This document shows, piece by piece, positions 5,728-6,730 of a stretch of DNA of 6,730 nucleotides. Under the pieces are notes generated by a model, which was not told the DNA's origin, ran no database searches, and saw only the letters and a list, made by a program, of their open reading frames with translations. The stretch comes from an uncultured Collinsella sp. (lineage in GTDB: Bacteria; Actinomycetota; Coriobacteriia; Coriobacteriales; Coriobacteriaceae), in contig CABUQI010000069.1 of assembly GCA_902493545.1 (NCBI GenBank), positions 1-6,730 on the forward strand. The letters are read 5' to 3'. Position 1 is the stretch's first letter; every line of letters begins with the position of its first letter. The position numbers were made by a program, and so were the translations under genes.

Positions 5728-5786
5728 CCATCACAACATTCGACGTTTTTCGGCAAAATCGCGATTTTCATCGAATGTTGTGATGG
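5728..5786. repeat. Perfect 16-bp inverted repeat enclosing a 14-bp palindrome, after the MFS gene
   Basis: CCATCACAACATTCGA (5728-5743) and its exact reverse complement (5771-5786) flank 27 nt. The 27 nt contain AAAATCGCGATTTT (5755-5768), itself a perfect palindrome. The structure starts 3 nt after the MFS stop codon. On the plus strand the outer stem is followed by TTTTTA, like a terminator for plus-strand transcription. On the minus strand there is no T-run after it, so it is not a standard terminator for the MFS gene. It may be a REPIN-like or small MITE-like element, or an mRNA 3' stabiliser. Confidence 0.6.
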
Positions 5787-5789
5787 TTT

Positions 5790-6730
5790 TTACTGCCTTG
5801 CGGCACGATCAAAATGCCAACGACCAAACAGCAGCAACGCCGCGGGAACTGCCGTCACGACCATGCCCGCCCCGATGAGCGTCCGCTGCACACCAAACGT
5901 CGCCACCAGCCACGGGGCAATCGCCAGCGGGGCCACACCGGCGAACATGTTGCCAAAGCCCATGACCGAGTTGACGCGACCGAGCTGCTCGAGCGGAGCC
6001 GCCGTTTGCACGATCGTGTTGTGGAGCGGGTTGACGACGCCCCAGGCCACGCCAAGGACAATCTGGCCGACAAGGGCTACGCCCACGTACGGCGTACCCA
6101 CATAGAGCAGACTTCCCAGGCCCACGGACATAAGTGCCACGAGCAGCGTTTTAAGGTTGACCAGGTGCGGCGGCAAGCGGAGCGCGGCCACAGCGCCCAG
6201 CACCGCGCCCACACCGCTGGCCGACGAGAGCCAGCCCATCCACTCGACACCGACATGCAGAATATCGCGGTAGAAGAACGACTCAAGCGGGTCAAAGGCG
6301 CCGTAGCCAAAGTTCGAGAGGAAGATGATGCAGAAAAGTAGCGCGAGAACACTGTTGGTAAAGACCGTCTTGATGCTGGTCGCGAAGGTGGCGCGGGAAG
6401 ATGTGTTGGGGTCGGGACATTGGCTGGTATTGTCCGATGTGGTGTCACCGATCGCGGGTTTGCCTTCGTGCGCGGTAGCCAGACCCGTCCGCGGCCTAAA
6501 GCCCCAACCGGCGATGAGCGCCAACGCGGTAAAGAGCATCATAAGCACGAACACCGTGCGCGACGACACAGCTGCCGCAACAAAGCCGCCCAGCGTGGGG
6601 CCAACGATGATACTCACGTTTGAAAACATGGCGATGGCGGAGTTGATGTCTTTGAGCTCGACAGGATCGTCGGTGAGGTAGGCCGGATAGGATGTGGCGA
6701 TGGGCTGGGCGAACCCCATCACAAAGCCCA
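5790..6730 (-). CDS. Major facilitator superfamily transporter, partial: C-terminal 312 residues
   Basis: An inner-membrane permease, probably a proton-driven exporter of small molecules. The frame stays open to the right edge, so the start and roughly the first four membrane helices lie outside the window; an internal GTG at 6722 is not the start. Counting visible residues from the edge, helices are apparent at about 36-52, 57-75, 127-147, 165-185, 192-210, 213-235, 255-275 and 283-302. That is eight, matching helices 5-12 of a 12-helix MFS protein. The polar stretch 76-122 is the central cytoplasmic loop, here long and Ser/Thr/Asn-rich. GPTLGGF (43-49) fits the motif-C position in helix 5 seen in exporters, and the overall pattern resembles the MFS_3 / EntS-like group. 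It ends at TAA (5792-5790). The substrate is not deducible. Confidence 0.85.
   Translation of the reverse strand, partial: GFVMGFAQPIATSYPAYLTDDPVELKDINSAIAMFSNVSIIVGPTLGGFVAAAVSSRTVFVLMMLFTALALIAGWGFRPRTGLATAHEGKPAIGDTTSDNTSQCPDPNTSSRATFATSIKTVFTNSVLALLFCIIFLSNFGYGAFDPLESFFYRDILHVGVEWMGWLSSASGVGAVLGAVAALRLPPHLVNLKTLLVALMSVGLGSLLYVGTPYVGVALVGQIVLGVAWGVVNPLHNTIVQTAAPLEQLGRVNSVMGFGNMFAGVAPLAIAPWLVATFGVQRTLIGAGMVVTAVPAALLLFGRWHFDRAARQ

Noticed and set aside
5582..5734. N-terminal extension of the HAD protein from an in-frame start at 5734
   Set aside because: The extension spans the terminator hairpin, the TTGACA promoter box and the operator-like dyad, and lacks HAD similarity. The ATG at 5581 has its own ribosome binding site and normal spacing to motif I.
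4769..5878. Plus-strand open frame of 369 codons opposite the HAD gene
   Set aside because: It mirrors the HAD coding region and runs on through the promoter and both hairpins into the MFS gene. The His/Arg/Ala-rich translation is a shadow.

Overview
The window looks like a GC-rich Gram-positive actinobacterium of the human-gut Coriobacteriia type; Collinsella or a close relative is my best guess. The basis is strong Shine-Dalgarno sites, GTG/ATG starts, two LPXTG-type pilin genes of a kind common in that group, and short GGTGCCTG-containing repeats between genes. This placement is inference. All four recognised genes lie on the minus strand, so they read from right to left; the plus-strand open frames are shadows.

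Right end (5790-6730): the C-terminal two thirds of a major facilitator superfamily (MFS) transporter, cut by the window edge. Its stop codon is followed by a tight non-coding block holding a perfect 16-bp inverted repeat, a terminator-like hairpin built from a short dispersed repeat, and a promoter with a possible GntR-type operator. Next (4760-5581) is a complete Cof-type HAD (haloacid dehalogenase) phosphatase. A second copy of the same dispersed repeat follows its stop, so the gene is bracketed by two copies in the same orientation.

Middle (4254-4713): about 460 bp of AT-rich DNA with no convincing gene. It is very different in base composition from both flanks. It holds the probable promoter region of the pilus operon, several small inverted repeats and a repeated GAGCAAATGT-like motif.

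Left two thirds (1-4253): the start of a sortase-dependent pilus operon. The first gene encodes a 1105-residue tip-type adhesin. In order it has a signal peptide, an acidic Ser-rich linker, a choice-of-anchor A adhesive region, two CnaB/SpaA domains, an FctA-type isopeptide domain, an LPLSG sorting signal, a membrane anchor and a basic tail. It overlaps by 8 nt the second gene, a backbone-type isopeptide-forming fimbrial subunit that runs off the left edge. A pilin-specific class C sortase would be expected next, but it is not visible.

The most notable signal is a run of nine Gs near the 5' end of the adhesin gene (4072-4080), just after the signal peptide. With nine Gs the gene is open. With eight or ten, translation meets a stop within 11 codons. 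This is the expected layout of a slipped-strand phase-variation switch. Because the backbone pilin gene overlaps the adhesin stop codon and has its ribosome binding site inside the adhesin gene, the switch could control the whole pilus.
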